Origin: Saccharopolyspora dendranthemae
GTDB taxonomy: Bacteria; Actinomycetota; Actinomycetes; Mycobacteriales; Pseudonocardiaceae
Length of the DNA stretch: 64,000 nucleotides
Assembly (NCBI RefSeq): GCF_007829955.1
Contig: NZ_VIWX01000005.1
Coordinates: 248,001 to 312,000, forward strand
Direction of reading: 5' to 3'
The translations under genes were made by a program, and so were the position numbers. The stretch's first letter is position 1. Each line of letters begins with the position of its first letter. Shown one piece after another: positions 57,365 to 64,000 of this stretch. Below the pieces are notes generated by a model. The model was not told the origin of the DNA, made no database searches, and was given only the letters and a program-made list of their open reading frames with translations.

Positions 57365-57966
57365 GCCGGTTGCTGCTGGCCACCCGCAACCGGAAGAAGC
57401 TGGTGGAGCTGCGCCGCATCCTCGACGCCGAGGGCGTCACCGGCCTGGAGGTCGTGGGGCTGGCCGACGTGCCGGAGTTCCCCGAAGCGCCCGAGACGGG
57501 CGCGACCTTCGAGGAGAACGCGGTGGCCAAGGCGGCCGACGCCGCTCGCGCCACCGGCCTGCCCGCCGTCGCCGACGACTCCGGGCTGGAGATCGACGCG
57601 CTCAACGGGATGCCGGGCGTGCTCTCGGCGCGCTGGGCGGGCCGGCACGGCGACGACCAGGCGAACCTCGAGCTGGTGCTCGGGCAGATCACCGACGTGC
57701 CCGACGAGCGGCGCGGCGGGGCGTTCGTCTCCGCCGCCGCGCTCGTGCGACCCGACGCGCGCGAGACCGTGGTGCGCGGCGAGTGGCGCGGCACGATCAT
57801 CCGGGAATCGCGCGGAGCCAACGGGTTCGGCTACGACCCGATCTTCGTGCCCGAGGGCGGGACCGCCACCAGCGCGGAGCTGTCCCCGGAGGAGAAGGAC
57901 GCCGACTCCCACCGCGGCCGAGCGCTGCGCCTGCTGCTGCCCGCGCTGCGGGAGCTCGCGGGCTGA
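57361..57966 (+). CDS. rdgB: XTP/dITP diphosphatase (RdgB/HAM1)
   Basis: 201 aa from GTG 57361. HAM1 motifs: LLLATRNRKKLVELRRIL, TGATFEENAVAKAADAA, VADDSGLEIDALNGMPGVLS (metal Asp), RGANGFGYDPIFVPEGG and SHRGRALR. It removes non-canonical purine nucleotides such as XTP and dITP. It is the last gene of the murI-MBL-rph-rdgB run. Confidence 0.94.
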   Translation: MSRLLLATRNRKKLVELRRILDAEGVTGLEVVGLADVPEFPEAPETGATFEENAVAKAADAARATGLPAVADDSGLEIDALNGMPGVLSARWAGRHGDDQANLELVLGQITDVPDERRGGAFVSAAALVRPDARETVVRGEWRGTIIRESRGANGFGYDPIFVPEGGTATSAELSPEEKDADSHRGRALRLLLPALRELAG

Positions 57967-58024
57967 GTGTGATGCCGCTCGCCCCGGTGGGGGCATCAGC
58001 GGCATCGACGGTTAACTTCGGTGC

Positions 58025-58783
58025 GTGTTCACCGATTGGTTCGAACTGGCCCTGCTCGTCGTCGTCGGATTCCTGTCCGGCGCGGTGAACGCGGTGGCCG
58101 GTGGCGGCTCCCTGCTGGTGTTCCCGGCGCTGCTGGCGACCGGGATGTCACCGCTGGTCGCCAACGTGACCAACTCGGTCGCCCAAGGTCCCGGTTTCGT
58201 CGGCGCGGCGGTCAGCCAGCGCAACGACCTCACCGGCAATTCGCGCAGGTTGTGGAGCACGTCGATCGCGGCCTGCGTGGGTTCGGCGATCGGCTGCGCG
58301 CTGCTGATGGTGCTGCCGGGCGAGGTGTTCGACGCCGTGGTCCCGGCGCTGGTGGCGTTGTCGGCGGTGCTGATGGCCTTCCAGAACACCATCCGCAAGT
58401 GGCTCGGCACACCGGCCGAGGAAGCGGGGGACCGGACGGTCCTGCTCACCGTCGGGATCTTCCTCGCCTCGATCTACGGCGGGTACTTCGGCGGGGCCCG
58501 CAGCGTCATCCTGATCGCGATCCTGGTGCTCGCGGCGACCGACAGCATGCGCAGGCTCAACGCGCTCAAGAGCTGGCTGGGCATGATCGGCAGCGCGGCC
58601 ACGCTGGTGGTCTACTCGCTCATCGCGCCGGTCGACTGGCTGGCGGTGGCGATGCTGGTGCCCACCACGGTCCTCGGCGGCTACCTGGGCGGGAAGGTCG
58701 CCCAGCGCCTGCCTTCGACGCTGCTCCGCTACCTCGTCGTGGTCATCGCCGCGGGCGTCGCCATCTACATGGTCCTCGACTGA
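58025..58783 (+). CDS. TSUP (TauE/SafE) membrane transporter
   Basis: 252 aa from GTG 58025, eight predicted helices. The two repeats of the family are visible: FLSGAVNAVAGGGSLLVFPALL (residues 16-37) and IYGGYFGGARSVILIAIL. Members carry sulfite, sulfonate-derived anions or other organic anions. No sulfur metabolism gene is directly adjacent. It is 58 bp after rdgB and ends at palindrome B copy 2. Confidence 0.88.
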   Translation: MFTDWFELALLVVVGFLSGAVNAVAGGGSLLVFPALLATGMSPLVANVTNSVAQGPGFVGAAVSQRNDLTGNSRRLWSTSIAACVGSAIGCALLMVLPGEVFDAVVPALVALSAVLMAFQNTIRKWLGTPAEEAGDRTVLLTVGIFLASIYGGYFGGARSVILIAILVLAATDSMRRLNALKSWLGMIGSAATLVVYSLIAPVDWLAVAMLVPTTVLGGYLGGKVAQRLPSTLLRYLVVVIAAGVAIYMVLD

Positions 58784-58809
58784 GAGGCCGTTCCTCCGCT
58801 GGTCTCGGG

Positions 58810-58847
58810 TGGGGTGGGGAAGTTTTCATGAAAACTTCCCCACCCCA
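58810..58847. repeat. family B perfect palindrome, copy 2 (38 bp)
   Basis: Two exact 19-bp complementary halves without spacer, with the same centre as copy 1 (AAGTTTTCATGAAAACTT) and G4-T-G4 / C4-A-C4 flanks. It lies between the convergent TSUP and bcp genes, 27 and 20 bp from their stop codons, as expected for a shared terminator. Confidence 0.88.
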
Positions 58848-58866
58848 GGAGTCGCCGAGCACGCTC

Positions 58867-59340
58867 TTAGACGCCGATCTCCTTGCGGAGGCGTTCGACG
58901 TGGCCGGTGGCCTTGACGTTGTAGAGAGCCTTGGCGATCTTGCCGTCGGGGTCGACGACGAAGGTCGAGCGGATGACGCCCTGGACGACCTTGCCGTAGT
59001 TCTTCTTCTCGCCGAAGGCGCCCCAGGCGGTCATGACCTCGCGGTTCTCGTCGGACAGCAGCGGGAACGTCAGCCCCTCGCCGTCGCGGAACTTCGCGAG
59101 CTTGGCGGGCTTGTCGGGCGAGACCCCCAGGACGTCGAAACCGGCGTCGTTGAGCTCCGCGAGGCTGTCGCGGAAGTCGCAGGCCTCCTTGGTGCAGCCC
59201 GGGGTGCTCGCGGCGGGGTAGAAGTAGACGACCACCGAGCGTCCGCGGAAGTCGCTCAGCGAGACGGTGTTGCCGTCGGCGTCCGGAAGTGAGAACTCGG
59301 GCGCGGCGTCGCCGTCGGAGAGTCGGTTCTGTTCGCTCAT
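58867..59340 (-). CDS. bcp: thioredoxin-dependent peroxiredoxin (Bcp/PrxQ)
   Basis: 157 aa from ATG 59340. Peroxidatic C49 in YPAASTPGCTKEACDFRD and resolving C54 five residues later mark an atypical two-Cys PrxQ. The N-terminus APEFSLPDADGNTVSLSDF is typical. It reduces H2O2 and alkyl hydroperoxides with thioredoxin. A single leftward gene, convergent with the TSUP gene. Confidence 0.93.
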   Translation of the reverse strand: MSEQNRLSDGDAAPEFSLPDADGNTVSLSDFRGRSVVVYFYPAASTPGCTKEACDFRDSLAELNDAGFDVLGVSPDKPAKLAKFRDGEGLTFPLLSDENREVMTAWGAFGEKKNYGKVVQGVIRSTFVVDPDGKIAKALYNVKATGHVERLRKEIGV

Positions 59341-59371
59341 GCCCGCGACGCTAGCCGATGGGCCGGACGGC

Positions 59372-59542
59372 TCATTCGGGCAGCGCCGACCCGCCCGCGG
59401 CCGGGGTGAGTTGCGACACCTGCTCGATGGCCGGCTGCTGCGCCGCTTGTTGCTGGACGACGAGGAACCCGCCAACGATCAACCCGGCCAATGCCGAAGT
59501 CGTCACGGCAATTGCGCACCTCGTGTAGACGCGGACGGACAC
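59372..59542 (-). CDS. small single-pass membrane protein
   Basis: 56 aa from GTG 59542 (VSVRVYTRCAIAV), with AAAGGAAA nine bases upstream. One helix (CAIAVTTSALAGLIVGGFLVV) is followed by a Gln/Ala/Pro-rich outside tail (QQQAAQQPAIEQVSQLTP). It ends 31 bp before the bcp start on the same strand, so it may be the first gene of a bcp transcript. No family was recognised. Confidence 0.5.
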   Translation of the reverse strand: MSVRVYTRCAIAVTTSALAGLIVGGFLVVQQQAAQQPAIEQVSQLTPAAGGSALPE

Positions 59543-59717
59543 CGTCGAATTTCCTTTCGCAGTCCCGGAAACCGCCTCCGAGGCGGACAAACTAGAGATC
59601 GCCGGTTTCGCGGAGATCGTTACCGGAGTCCCTCGATCGGGCTACCGGGTTGCGTGGGTGGTGGCCCACGCGTAGACGAGGGGGTGACCACCGATCGCGT
59701 TCAACGACAGGAGAGTC

Positions 59718-61451
59718 ATGCCGACCGTCGCCGAACAGTTCATCGAAGTCCTCGTGCAGGCCGGTGTGAAGCGGATCTACGGGATCGTCGGCGACAGCCT
59801 CAACCCGGTGGTCGACGCCGTGCGCCGGACCGAGGGGATCGAGTGGGTGCACACCAGGCACGAGGAAGCGGCGGCGTTCGCCGCGAGCGCCGAAGCGCAG
59901 GCCACCGGGCGTCTCGCAGTGTGCGCGGGCAGTTGCGGGCCGGGCAACCTGCACCTGATCAACGGGCTCTACGACGCGCACCGCAGCAGCGCTCCGGTGC
60001 TGGCGCTGGCCTCGCACATCCCGTCCGCGCAGATCGGCACCGGCTTCTTCCAGGAGACCCACCCCGAAGAGCTGTTCAACGAGTGCAGCCACTTCTGCGA
60101 ACTCCTCTCGCAGCCGACGCAGATGCCGCGACTCCTGCGCTCCGCGGTCCAGACCGCGGTCGGACGGCGCGGGGTGTCCGTGCTGGTCATGCCGGGTGAC
60201 GTCGCCGAGGAGGAGGCGGCCAAGCCGACCGGGCAGGGCGTGGTCGACTGGGACCCGCCGACGCTGCTGCCCTCGCGCGACCAGGTCGACGCGCTCGCGG
60301 AGAGGATCAACCGCGCCGAGCGGCCGATGCTGTTCTGCGGCGCGGGTTCTCGCGGCGCGCACGCCGATGTGATGCAACTCGCGGAGAAGATCAAGGCCCC
60401 GGTCGGGCACGCGCTGCGCGGCAAGGAGTGGATCCAGTACGACAACCCCTACGACGTCGGCATGAGCGGGTTGCTGGGCTACGGAGCCTGCCACGAGGCG
60501 ATGCACAAGGCCGACCTCGTGCTGCTGCTGGGGACCGATTTCCCGTACGACAACTTCCTGCCGCAGGCCAACACCGTGCAGGTCGACATCGACCCCACGC
60601 ACCTGGGCCGCCGCACGGTGCTGGACCTGGCGGTGCACGGTGACGTCGCCGAGACGATCCGGGCGGTCCTGCCCAAGCTCTCGGCCAAGTCCGACCGGTC
60701 GTACCTGGACCGGATGCTGCGCGAGCACGCCGGCCAGCTGGAGAAGGTCGTCGACGCCTACACGCGCAACGTCGAATCGCAGGTGCCCATCCACCCCGAG
60801 TACGTCGCCGACGTGCTCGACGACCTGGCGTCCGACGACGCCGTGTTCACAGTGGACACCGGTATGTGCAACGTGTGGGCGGCCCGCTACATCACGCCGA
60901 ACGGACGCCGCCGGGTGCTCGGCTCCTTCGTTCACGGCTCGATGGCCAACGCGCTCCCGCAGGCGATCGGGGCGCAGATGGCCGCGCCGGAGCGCCAGGT
61001 GGTGTCGATGTCCGGCGACGGCGGTCTGGCGATGCTGATGGGCGAGCTGCTGAGCCTGCGGACCCACCATCTGCCGGTGAAGACCGTGGTGTTCAACAAC
61101 TCCTCGCTGGGCATGGTGAAGCTGGAGATGCTGGTCGACGGGATGCCGGACTTCGGCACCGACCACGACAGCGTCGACTTCGCCGCGATCGCGCGCGCGG
61201 CCGGGATCCACTCGATCCGGGTGGAGAAGCCCGGCGAGGTTCGCGACGCGCTCGCCGAGGCCCTGTCACACCCGGGGCCCGCGCTCGTCGACGTCGTGAC
61301 CGACGCGAACGCGCTGTCGCTGCCGCCGCAGATCACCGGTGAGCAGGTCAAGGGCTTCGCGCTCGCGGTCAGCCGCACGGTCCTGTCCGGTGGTGTGGGA
61401 AAGATGGTGCAACTCGCCAGGAGCAACCTCCGCAACGTCCCGAGGCCGTAG
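59718..61451 (+). CDS. poxB: pyruvate oxidase/dehydrogenase (quinone), thiamine-diphosphate enzyme
   Basis: 577 aa from ATG 59718, ribosome site ACAGGAGAG. The TPP catalytic Glu is in HEEAAAFAASAEAQ, the Mg-TPP motif in GDGGLAMLMGELLSL...NNSSLGM, and the PoxB-type SCGPGNLHLINGLYDAHRSS and RGKEWIQYDNPYDVGMSGL are present. It converts pyruvate to acetate and CO2, passing electrons via FAD to quinone at the membrane. The C-terminus ends QLARSNLRNVPRP. An inverted repeat GCGTGGG/CCCACGC lies at 59652-59671 in its upstream region. Confidence 0.92.
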   Translation: MPTVAEQFIEVLVQAGVKRIYGIVGDSLNPVVDAVRRTEGIEWVHTRHEEAAAFAASAEAQATGRLAVCAGSCGPGNLHLINGLYDAHRSSAPVLALASHIPSAQIGTGFFQETHPEELFNECSHFCELLSQPTQMPRLLRSAVQTAVGRRGVSVLVMPGDVAEEEAAKPTGQGVVDWDPPTLLPSRDQVDALAERINRAERPMLFCGAGSRGAHADVMQLAEKIKAPVGHALRGKEWIQYDNPYDVGMSGLLGYGACHEAMHKADLVLLLGTDFPYDNFLPQANTVQVDIDPTHLGRRTVLDLAVHGDVAETIRAVLPKLSAKSDRSYLDRMLREHAGQLEKVVDAYTRNVESQVPIHPEYVADVLDDLASDDAVFTVDTGMCNVWAARYITPNGRRRVLGSFVHGSMANALPQAIGAQMAAPERQVVSMSGDGGLAMLMGELLSLRTHHLPVKTVVFNNSSLGMVKLEMLVDGMPDFGTDHDSVDFAAIARAAGIHSIRVEKPGEVRDALAEALSHPGPALVDVVTDANALSLPPQITGEQVKGFALAVSRTVLSGGVGKMVQLARSNLRNVPRP

Positions 61452-61489
61452 GCCGGCAGGTGCGCAAACCAGCCCCTGGAACCTGGAGC

Positions 61490-61612
61490 TCAGTCCGGAT
61501 CCCTGGGCGAGGTGAGATGGCCTGCTCGCCACCAGAGGAGCAGGCCCATGCCGAAGAACAGGGCCCAGACGAGAACGGACGCGAGCATCAACAGGTACAC
61601 CTGGAACGTCAC
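61490..61612 (-). CDS. 40-aa putative membrane microprotein
   Basis: A short frame from GTG 61612 to TGA 61490. Residues 2-28 form one hydrophobic helix (FQVYLLMLASVLVWALFFGM, then GLLLWW) followed by a polar tail RAGHLTSPRDPD. A G-rich stretch sits at the start, but a clean ribosome site is not visible. The strong amphipathic profile and terminal aromatic belt argue for a real gene; the short length and the overlap with non-coding frames argue for caution. It lies 38 bp past poxB in convergent orientation. Confidence 0.4.
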   Translation of the reverse strand: MTFQVYLLMLASVLVWALFFGMGLLLWWRAGHLTSPRDPD

Positions 61613-61745
61613 CCCCCGGAGATGGCGGTCCGGCCCTCCTGCGCGGCCGCCACGACGAGCATCCACCCGCAGAAGCTTCCTGTGAAGATGTCGTAAGGGT
61701 GATCAGGATGTGACTCGGTGTGGCGGGCCCGGCAAGATGGGGGCC

Positions 61746-62594
61746 ATGACAGTCAGTCCCACGGTCCGTCGTCGCAGGCTGGCCGCCGAACTGCGCAAGC
61801 TGCGCGCGCAGTCGGAGGTCACCCAGCAGCAGGCGGCCGGCCACCTCGGTTGCACGCAGGCGAAGATCGGGCGCTTCGAGACCGCGAAGAGATCACCCTC
61901 GGTCGGCGACGTGTCGGCACTGCTGGACTTCTACGGCGTGGACAACGCCGAGCGGGAGCCGCTGATCAACCTCGCGCGTGACGCCCGGAAGCGCGGGTGG
62001 TGGCATTCCTACAGCGACGTGCTGCCGGAGTGGTACGAGACCTACGTGGGTCTTGAGGCTGAGGCGTCCAGCATTCACACCTACGAGTCGGAAGCGATCC
62101 CCGGATTGCTGCAGACGCGTGAATACGCCTACGCCATCACCAAATCCACGCTCTTCCGGGCGCACGACGCGGAGATCGGCCGGCGCGTGGACCTGCGGAT
62201 CCAGCGGCAGGAGCGCGTCACCGGCGACACCCCGCTGGAGCTGTGGGCGGTGGTGGGCGAGGCGGCGCTGCGCCGCCCCGTCGGCGGCGACGGGGTGCTG
62301 CGCAGGCAGCTGGAGCACATGCTCAAGCTGGGGCAGCTCGCCAACGTCACGTTGCAGGTGATGCCGCTGGATGCGGGAGCGCATCCGGCGCAGGCAGGTC
62401 CGTTCGTGATCCTCCGCTACTCCAACCACATTGACCCGGACGTGGTCTACCTGGAGACCCATGTGGGTGGGCTGTACCTGGAGCGCGAGATCGAGCTGAC
62501 GAACTACGCCACGATGATGGACCATCTGAGAGCGCATGCGGTAGACCCGGAGGGTTCGATCGATTTCATCCAACAACGCATAGGAGAGTTGTAG
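61746..62594 (+). CDS. XRE-type regulator with DUF5753 (Scr1 family)
   Basis: 282 aa from ATG 61746. The helix-turn-helix is at residues about 15-70 (LAAELRKLRAQSEVTQQQAA, GRFETAKRSPSVGDVSALLD). The DUF5753 domain follows (WWHSYSDVLPEWYETYVGLE, AIPGLLQTREYAYAI, LGQLANVTLQVMP, YLETHVGGLYLE). Such regulators are abundant in filamentous actinomycetes, usually paired with a DUF397 gene, and are proposed to act as antitoxin/regulator pairs. The DUF397 ATG follows directly after the stop codon. Confidence 0.9.
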   Translation: MTVSPTVRRRRLAAELRKLRAQSEVTQQQAAGHLGCTQAKIGRFETAKRSPSVGDVSALLDFYGVDNAEREPLINLARDARKRGWWHSYSDVLPEWYETYVGLEAEASSIHTYESEAIPGLLQTREYAYAITKSTLFRAHDAEIGRRVDLRIQRQERVTGDTPLELWAVVGEAALRRPVGGDGVLRRQLEHMLKLGQLANVTLQVMPLDAGAHPAQAGPFVILRYSNHIDPDVVYLETHVGGLYLEREIELTNYATMMDHLRAHAVDPEGSIDFIQQRIGEL

Positions 62595-62789
62595 ATGCCG
62601 GAAATATCCTGCTGGCGCACCAGTTCCCGCTCCCAGGGGCAGGGTCAGTGCGTCGAGGTCGGCTTCGGGTCCGATCAAGTTGGTGTGCGGGACACCAAGA
62701 ATCGGGGGTCGGGACGGATCGAGGTCGCCTCGAAGCTGTGGCAGGAGTTCGTCGGCGGCATCAAGAGCGGCCGGTTCGACCAGGGCTGA
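62595..62789 (+). CDS. DUF397 protein paired with the XRE regulator
   Basis: 64 aa, ATG 62595 immediately after the regulator stop codon (TAGATG). The DUF397 signature is C-W-R-T-S-S-R-S at residues 6-13, QCVEVGF, VGVRDTKNRGSG, and a final F-x2-FxxGIKSGRFD. It is a small beta-rich protein thought to be the partner (possible toxin or modulator) of the Scr1-type regulator, like the Streptomyces BldB/WhiJ relatives. Confidence 0.88.
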   Translation: MPEISCWRTSSRSQGQGQCVEVGFGSDQVGVRDTKNRGSGRIEVASKLWQEFVGGIKSGRFDQG

Positions 62790-62797
62790 TGTGCCGA

Positions 62798-62828
62798 GGG
62801 GAGCGCGTTGCATCGGGGGGCGCTCCCC
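62798..62828. terminator. bidirectional hairpin between DUF397 and PH-domain genes
   Basis: A 9-bp stem GGGGAGCGC / GCGCTCCCC (62798-62806 with 62820-62828) with a 13-nt loop. Further CTGAT/ATCAG pairs lie outside an asymmetric bulge (62786-62833). Located in the 57-bp gap between convergent genes. Confidence 0.65.
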
Positions 62829-62846
62829 ATCAGCATCCGAAAAACT

Positions 62847-64000
62847 CTACTTCTCAACGCGTTCCAGGAACGGCGCGAGCAGGCCGGGAACGGCTTCGTC
62901 CGCCAGTGCCAGGCCTTCACCGGCCGGAACGTCGTAGATCCGGTACACGCTCGATCCGGCAGCGGTCGTCGCGCCGACGGTCATCAGACCCGAACGGCGC
63001 TGGAACACCGTGCGGGAGATCCGCCATCCGATGATGTTCTCGCGTTGCAGCGCCACGGTGCGCCGCAACGCGCTTCCGTTGCGCGCCAGCAGGTACCGCT
63101 CGTCCAGCGCGTGCCCGAGGGCGCGGTGGGCGTCGACGGCGAAGCCCAGGCCGGCCACCAGAGCCAGCAGCACCAGGGCGACGGCGAAGCCGACCGGGAT
63201 CCAGCCCGGCACGGCCGGGATCGCCACCACGACGGCGACCGCGAGCGCGCTCATGAGAGCCCAGCCGATGCGGCGCCGCATCGCCGAGGTGGGGTGCCGG
63301 ATGAGGGCGACGTCGAACGGCTGGTCGCGCAGCACGGCGGCCGCGACCCGCCGGGCTTCCGCGCGGGGAGCCGGTGGCAGCAGCGTCTTGCTGTCCGGCT
63401 GCTTCTGGTCCTGCTTCTGCTCCTGCAGTCCGGTCGCGACCGCGTTGAGCCGGGCGCCTCCGGCGAGCCGCAGCGGCAGCGGCTCGCACAGCTCCAGGCC
63501 GCGCAGCCTGCGCTCCTCCAGCGACAGCGATCGCGTCGTGAGCAGGCCGCGCTTGACCCGCAGCGTGCCCGGCTCGCGGGTGAGCTGGAAGCCCCACCAC
63601 ATCTCCAGGGAGAGCAGGAACGACCCGAGCACCCCGACCACGATCGCGATCGCGGCCACGACCAGGACGAAGATCACGATGCCCAGCGAGGTGATGACGC
63701 CGCCGAGCGCCTCGAACACGCCCCACTTGCGCAGCAGTTCGTCCAGGGAACCGACGGCCGAGCCGATGGCGCCCCAGACGACCAGCATCAGCGAGACGGT
63801 CAGAGCGGAGTAGCCGAGCCACTCCGGCTTGAGCCGGGACAGCACGCCGTCGTCCGGCGAATCCTCCACAATGGACTCACCGCCGAGGGTCATGTCCCTG
63901 CGGAGGCTCTCGGCGGCCGAACGCGTGACCGACTGCAGCCGGATGGTGGCTTCGGACGCCTGCGCGCCGGTGCTGATCTTCACCGTGGTGATGCCGAAGA
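62847..64000 (-). CDS. PH-domain (YdbT-like) membrane protein, 5' truncated by window edge
   Basis: The frame is open beyond base 64000 (upstream residues FGITTVKISTGAQ are in frame), so only the C-terminal 384 codons are seen. Bacterial PH (DUF304/bPH2) repeats alternate with paired helices (YSALTVSLMLVVWGAIGSAV, IFVLVVAAIAIVVGVLGSFL; later IGWALMSALAVAVVVAIPAV). Recognisable repeat motifs are LTREPGTLRVKRGLLTTRS, RYLLARNGSALRRTVALQ and GLMTVGATTAAGSS. Function unknown; members sit at the membrane with a partner PH protein expected just beyond the window. Confidence 0.85.
   Translation of the reverse strand, partial: FGITTVKISTGAQASEATIRLQSVTRSAAESLRRDMTLGGESIVEDSPDDGVLSRLKPEWLGYSALTVSLMLVVWGAIGSAVGSLDELLRKWGVFEALGGVITSLGIVIFVLVVAAIAIVVGVLGSFLLSLEMWWGFQLTREPGTLRVKRGLLTTRSLSLEERRLRGLELCEPLPLRLAGGARLNAVATGLQEQKQDQKQPDSKTLLPPAPRAEARRVAAAVLRDQPFDVALIRHPTSAMRRRIGWALMSALAVAVVVAIPAVPGWIPVGFAVALVLLALVAGLGFAVDAHRALGHALDERYLLARNGSALRRTVALQRENIIGWRISRTVFQRRSGLMTVGATTAAGSSVYRIYDVPAGEGLALADEAVPGLLAPFLERVEK

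Noticed and set aside
59652..59671. Inverted repeat GCGTGGG/CCCACGC before poxB as a defined operator
   Set aside because: Only 7-bp arms in GC-rich DNA and no second copy; noted in the poxB entry but too weak for a separate call.
1..64000. tRNA genes, attachment sites or prophage
   Set aside because: No cloverleaf-like sequence, integrase, phage structural gene or direct-repeat boundary was seen in any intergenic gap.

Overview
The window is one continuous stretch of a high-GC chromosome from an actinomycete. Several blocks keep the order seen around Mycobacterium tuberculosis Rv1329c-Rv1341, Rv0247c-Rv0249c, Rv3042c-Rv3043c and Rv3139-Rv3140, and there is a scr1-type XRE regulator with a DUF397 partner. 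Together these suggest a Pseudonocardiaceae-like organism (Saccharopolyspora or a relative). That assignment is inferred from gene content and was not tested by search. No tRNA, rRNA, CRISPR array or prophage was seen. Many starts are GTG, and several operon joints use 4-nt GTGA/ATGA overlaps.

Layout. 1-14.3 kb: a truncated zinc alcohol dehydrogenase, an alpha/beta hydrolase, the paired acyl-CoA dehydrogenases FadE24/FadE23, a K+/H+ antiporter, a sodium:solute symporter with small membrane partners, a LysR regulator and an SDR, a LysE exporter, and an MFS/MarR divergent pair followed by a PP2C-like phosphatase. 14.5-15.9 kb: an intact IS256-family element with an 8-bp target duplication. 16-21.3 kb: a DUF72 protein, two small unknown genes and a form-II coxLSM molybdenum hydroxylase operon. 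21.5-27.7 kb: a large membrane protein and a three-gene Sdh1-type succinate dehydrogenase. 27.7-30.9 kb: an 842-bp gene-free stretch, a VanZ-like protein, an SDR with a triple operator, and a lipoprotein. 31.3-36.2 kb: ctaD, serB, a PTH2-like protein and an unknown gene.

36.3-40.6 kb is a tightly coupled biotin-uptake operon, bioY - acyl-CoA ligase - thiolase-like - bioM - bioN. The two enzyme genes sit between the S component and the ATPase/T module. 40.6-45.7 kb carries dinG, pncA, pncB (NAD salvage), clpS and DUF2017. 45.9-50.1 kb carries a TAXI solute-binding lipoprotein translationally coupled to a histidine kinase and response regulator, next to an MHS-type transporter. 50.2-58.8 kb resumes the Rv1333-Rv1341 order: P1 peptidase, mec, cysO, cysM, (SMP-30), rhomboid, murI, MBL phosphodiesterase, rph, rdgB. 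A TSUP transporter follows. The end holds bcp, poxB, the scr1/DUF397 pair and a truncated PH-domain membrane protein.

The most unusual signals are non-coding. Four dispersed 68-72 bp hairpin elements (family A) share near-identical 19-bp arms and a conserved asymmetric core. Two copies of a perfect loopless palindrome (family B, 50 and 38 bp) are also present. Five of the six lie beyond the 3' end of a gene and four sit where transcription units converge or end. Other points of interest are a CysO carrier protein whose GlyGly is masked by Met-Arg beside its JAMM protease, a shared CTACT-N4-AGTAG operator for fadE24/23 and an SDR, the two enzymes inside the biotin-uptake operon, and the TAXI-kinase-regulator module without any TRAP permease.
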